In this document: positions 63,530 through 64,000 of the stretch, in pieces
Position numbering within the stretch: the stretch's first letter is position 1
Layout of the letters: each line of letters opens with the position of its first letter
Source of the DNA: Poecilobothrus nobilitatus
Taxonomy: Eukaryota; Arthropoda; Insecta; Diptera; Dolichopodidae
Length of the DNA: 64,000 nucleotides
Direction: 5' to 3'
Assembly: GCA_947095535.1 (NCBI GenBank)
Contig: OX352774.1
Location: 266,325,843-266,389,842, forward strand
Notes under the pieces: model-generated
What the model saw: only the letters and a program-made list of their open reading frames with translations
The model's database searches: none
What the model was told of the DNA's origin: nothing
Program-made: the position numbers and the translations under genes

Positions 63530-63602
63530 ACCTGACCGGGGTTTGAACCTGAGATCTTTCGCCTGAAAGATCGGTGACTTACTCACTGCACAGTTCATAA
63601 TA
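63530..63602 (-). mobile_element. tRNA-like insertion or pseudogene (family 3), tail-less
   Basis: The minus strand reads GAACTGTGCAGTGAGTAAGT, CACCGATCTTTCAGGCGAAA, GATCTCAGGTTCAAACCCCG, GTCAGGT. It has an A-box-like region and a strong B box, GGTTCAAACCCC. GATCTTTC and GAAAGATC pair around AGGC, too long a stem with too short a loop for a normal anticodon arm. The acceptor ends pair poorly, so a functional tRNA is unlikely. The 10-bp direct repeat ATTATTTTTA lies on both sides (63520-63529 and 63603-63612), suggesting insertion as a 73-bp unit without a tail, although an AT-only repeat could be chance. It shares GTTCAAACCCCGG with the 10649 relic. Confidence 0.5.
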
Positions 63603-63612
63603 ATTATTTTTA

Positions 63613-64000
63613 GGTTTATAAAATGATAAAACTGAAAAAAATATATTCTAAATATGTTAAAAGTCCTTATTTGTAATAGATTCATAGCAATCATATAATA
63701 AAATGAAATATTCTTTAAGTTTTTTATAATTAAGTACCTAATTACTATAAGTAAATATAAAGTTCAGCGACGGGAATTGGACAAGTACTGAACTTCATTT
63801 GTTAATATAATAATGATAAAATTTATCAGTAAAAATTAAATTTGCAGTATACTTAGTTACTTAAAGTATGAACCTAAATAAATGAAGCTGCATAACATTA
63901 ACTGAAACTTGTACCAATTTATTATTTTCTTATTGATTACTTTTTATAAATTTATAAATTAGTAATTAAAGAAAAAGTATATGTAGTTACATATTACTTC
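63613..64000. other. AT-rich end of window, nothing recognised
   Basis: I see no gene, mobile-element terminus or repeat boundary in this stretch. Only a short less AT-rich phrase (AGTTCAGCGACGGGAATTGG near 63761) breaks the AT-rich sequence. Confidence 0.5.

Noticed and set aside
1..64000. CRISPR arrays, bacterial operons or phage modules
   Set aside because: No regularly spaced identical repeats with unique spacers, no ribosome-binding-site/ORF organisation and no long coding frames occur. The sequence is eukaryotic in character.

Overview
This window looks like non-coding, repeat-laden nuclear DNA from an insect or another arthropod. A fly is a reasonable guess but is not proven. By eye it is about 80% A+T. 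It has TATGTA/CATATG-type microsatellites, poly-A/poly-T runs, tRNA-derived SINEs with target-site duplications, a Helitron, foldback elements and a decayed Jockey/CR1-type LINE. I found no bacterial-style operon, ribosomal RNA, CRISPR array or convincing intact protein-coding gene. The longest ATG-started reading frame is 119 codons (18978-19337), and most of the other short frames are what chance gives in this composition.

Layout. 330-1200: degenerate copies of a minisatellite-like core motif, followed by a GC-richer island near 1190-1310. 1650-1933 and 11476-11751: two full-length SINEs of one family, each with a clear target-site duplication. 6435-7224: a non-autonomous Helitron. 10649-10712: a tRNA-like relic. 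12213-12264: a 17-bp perfect hairpin. 15700-15835: a probable transposon tail. 23280-23470 and 28470-28690: two pieces of one dispersed repeat. 24686-24766 and 32978-33060: SINE heads on the minus strand. 32477-32766, 36504-37218, 38592-39140 and possibly 40129-41291: foldback-type elements. The 36504-37218 copy has a 9-bp target-site duplication. 43649-43822: a SINE lying just beyond the 3' end of the LINE fossil (43855-45480, minus strand). 63530-63602: a tail-less tRNA-like insertion. 45490-63520 is otherwise AT-rich and shows no recognisable gene. Its pyrimidine tracts and CAA/AACA-rich patches would suit a long intron or UTR, but I cannot show this.

The most interesting pattern is the foldback group. 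Several elements share an internal core motif (TTTTAGAGTTGGTTAYAAAA followed by TCAGGGTT), yet each has inverted-repeat arms built from a different short tandem repeat. The second is that SINEs with different tRNA-like heads share a downstream module, GTCGTAAG ... CCCCCTTAC, which in two copies forms a perfect 9-bp stem.
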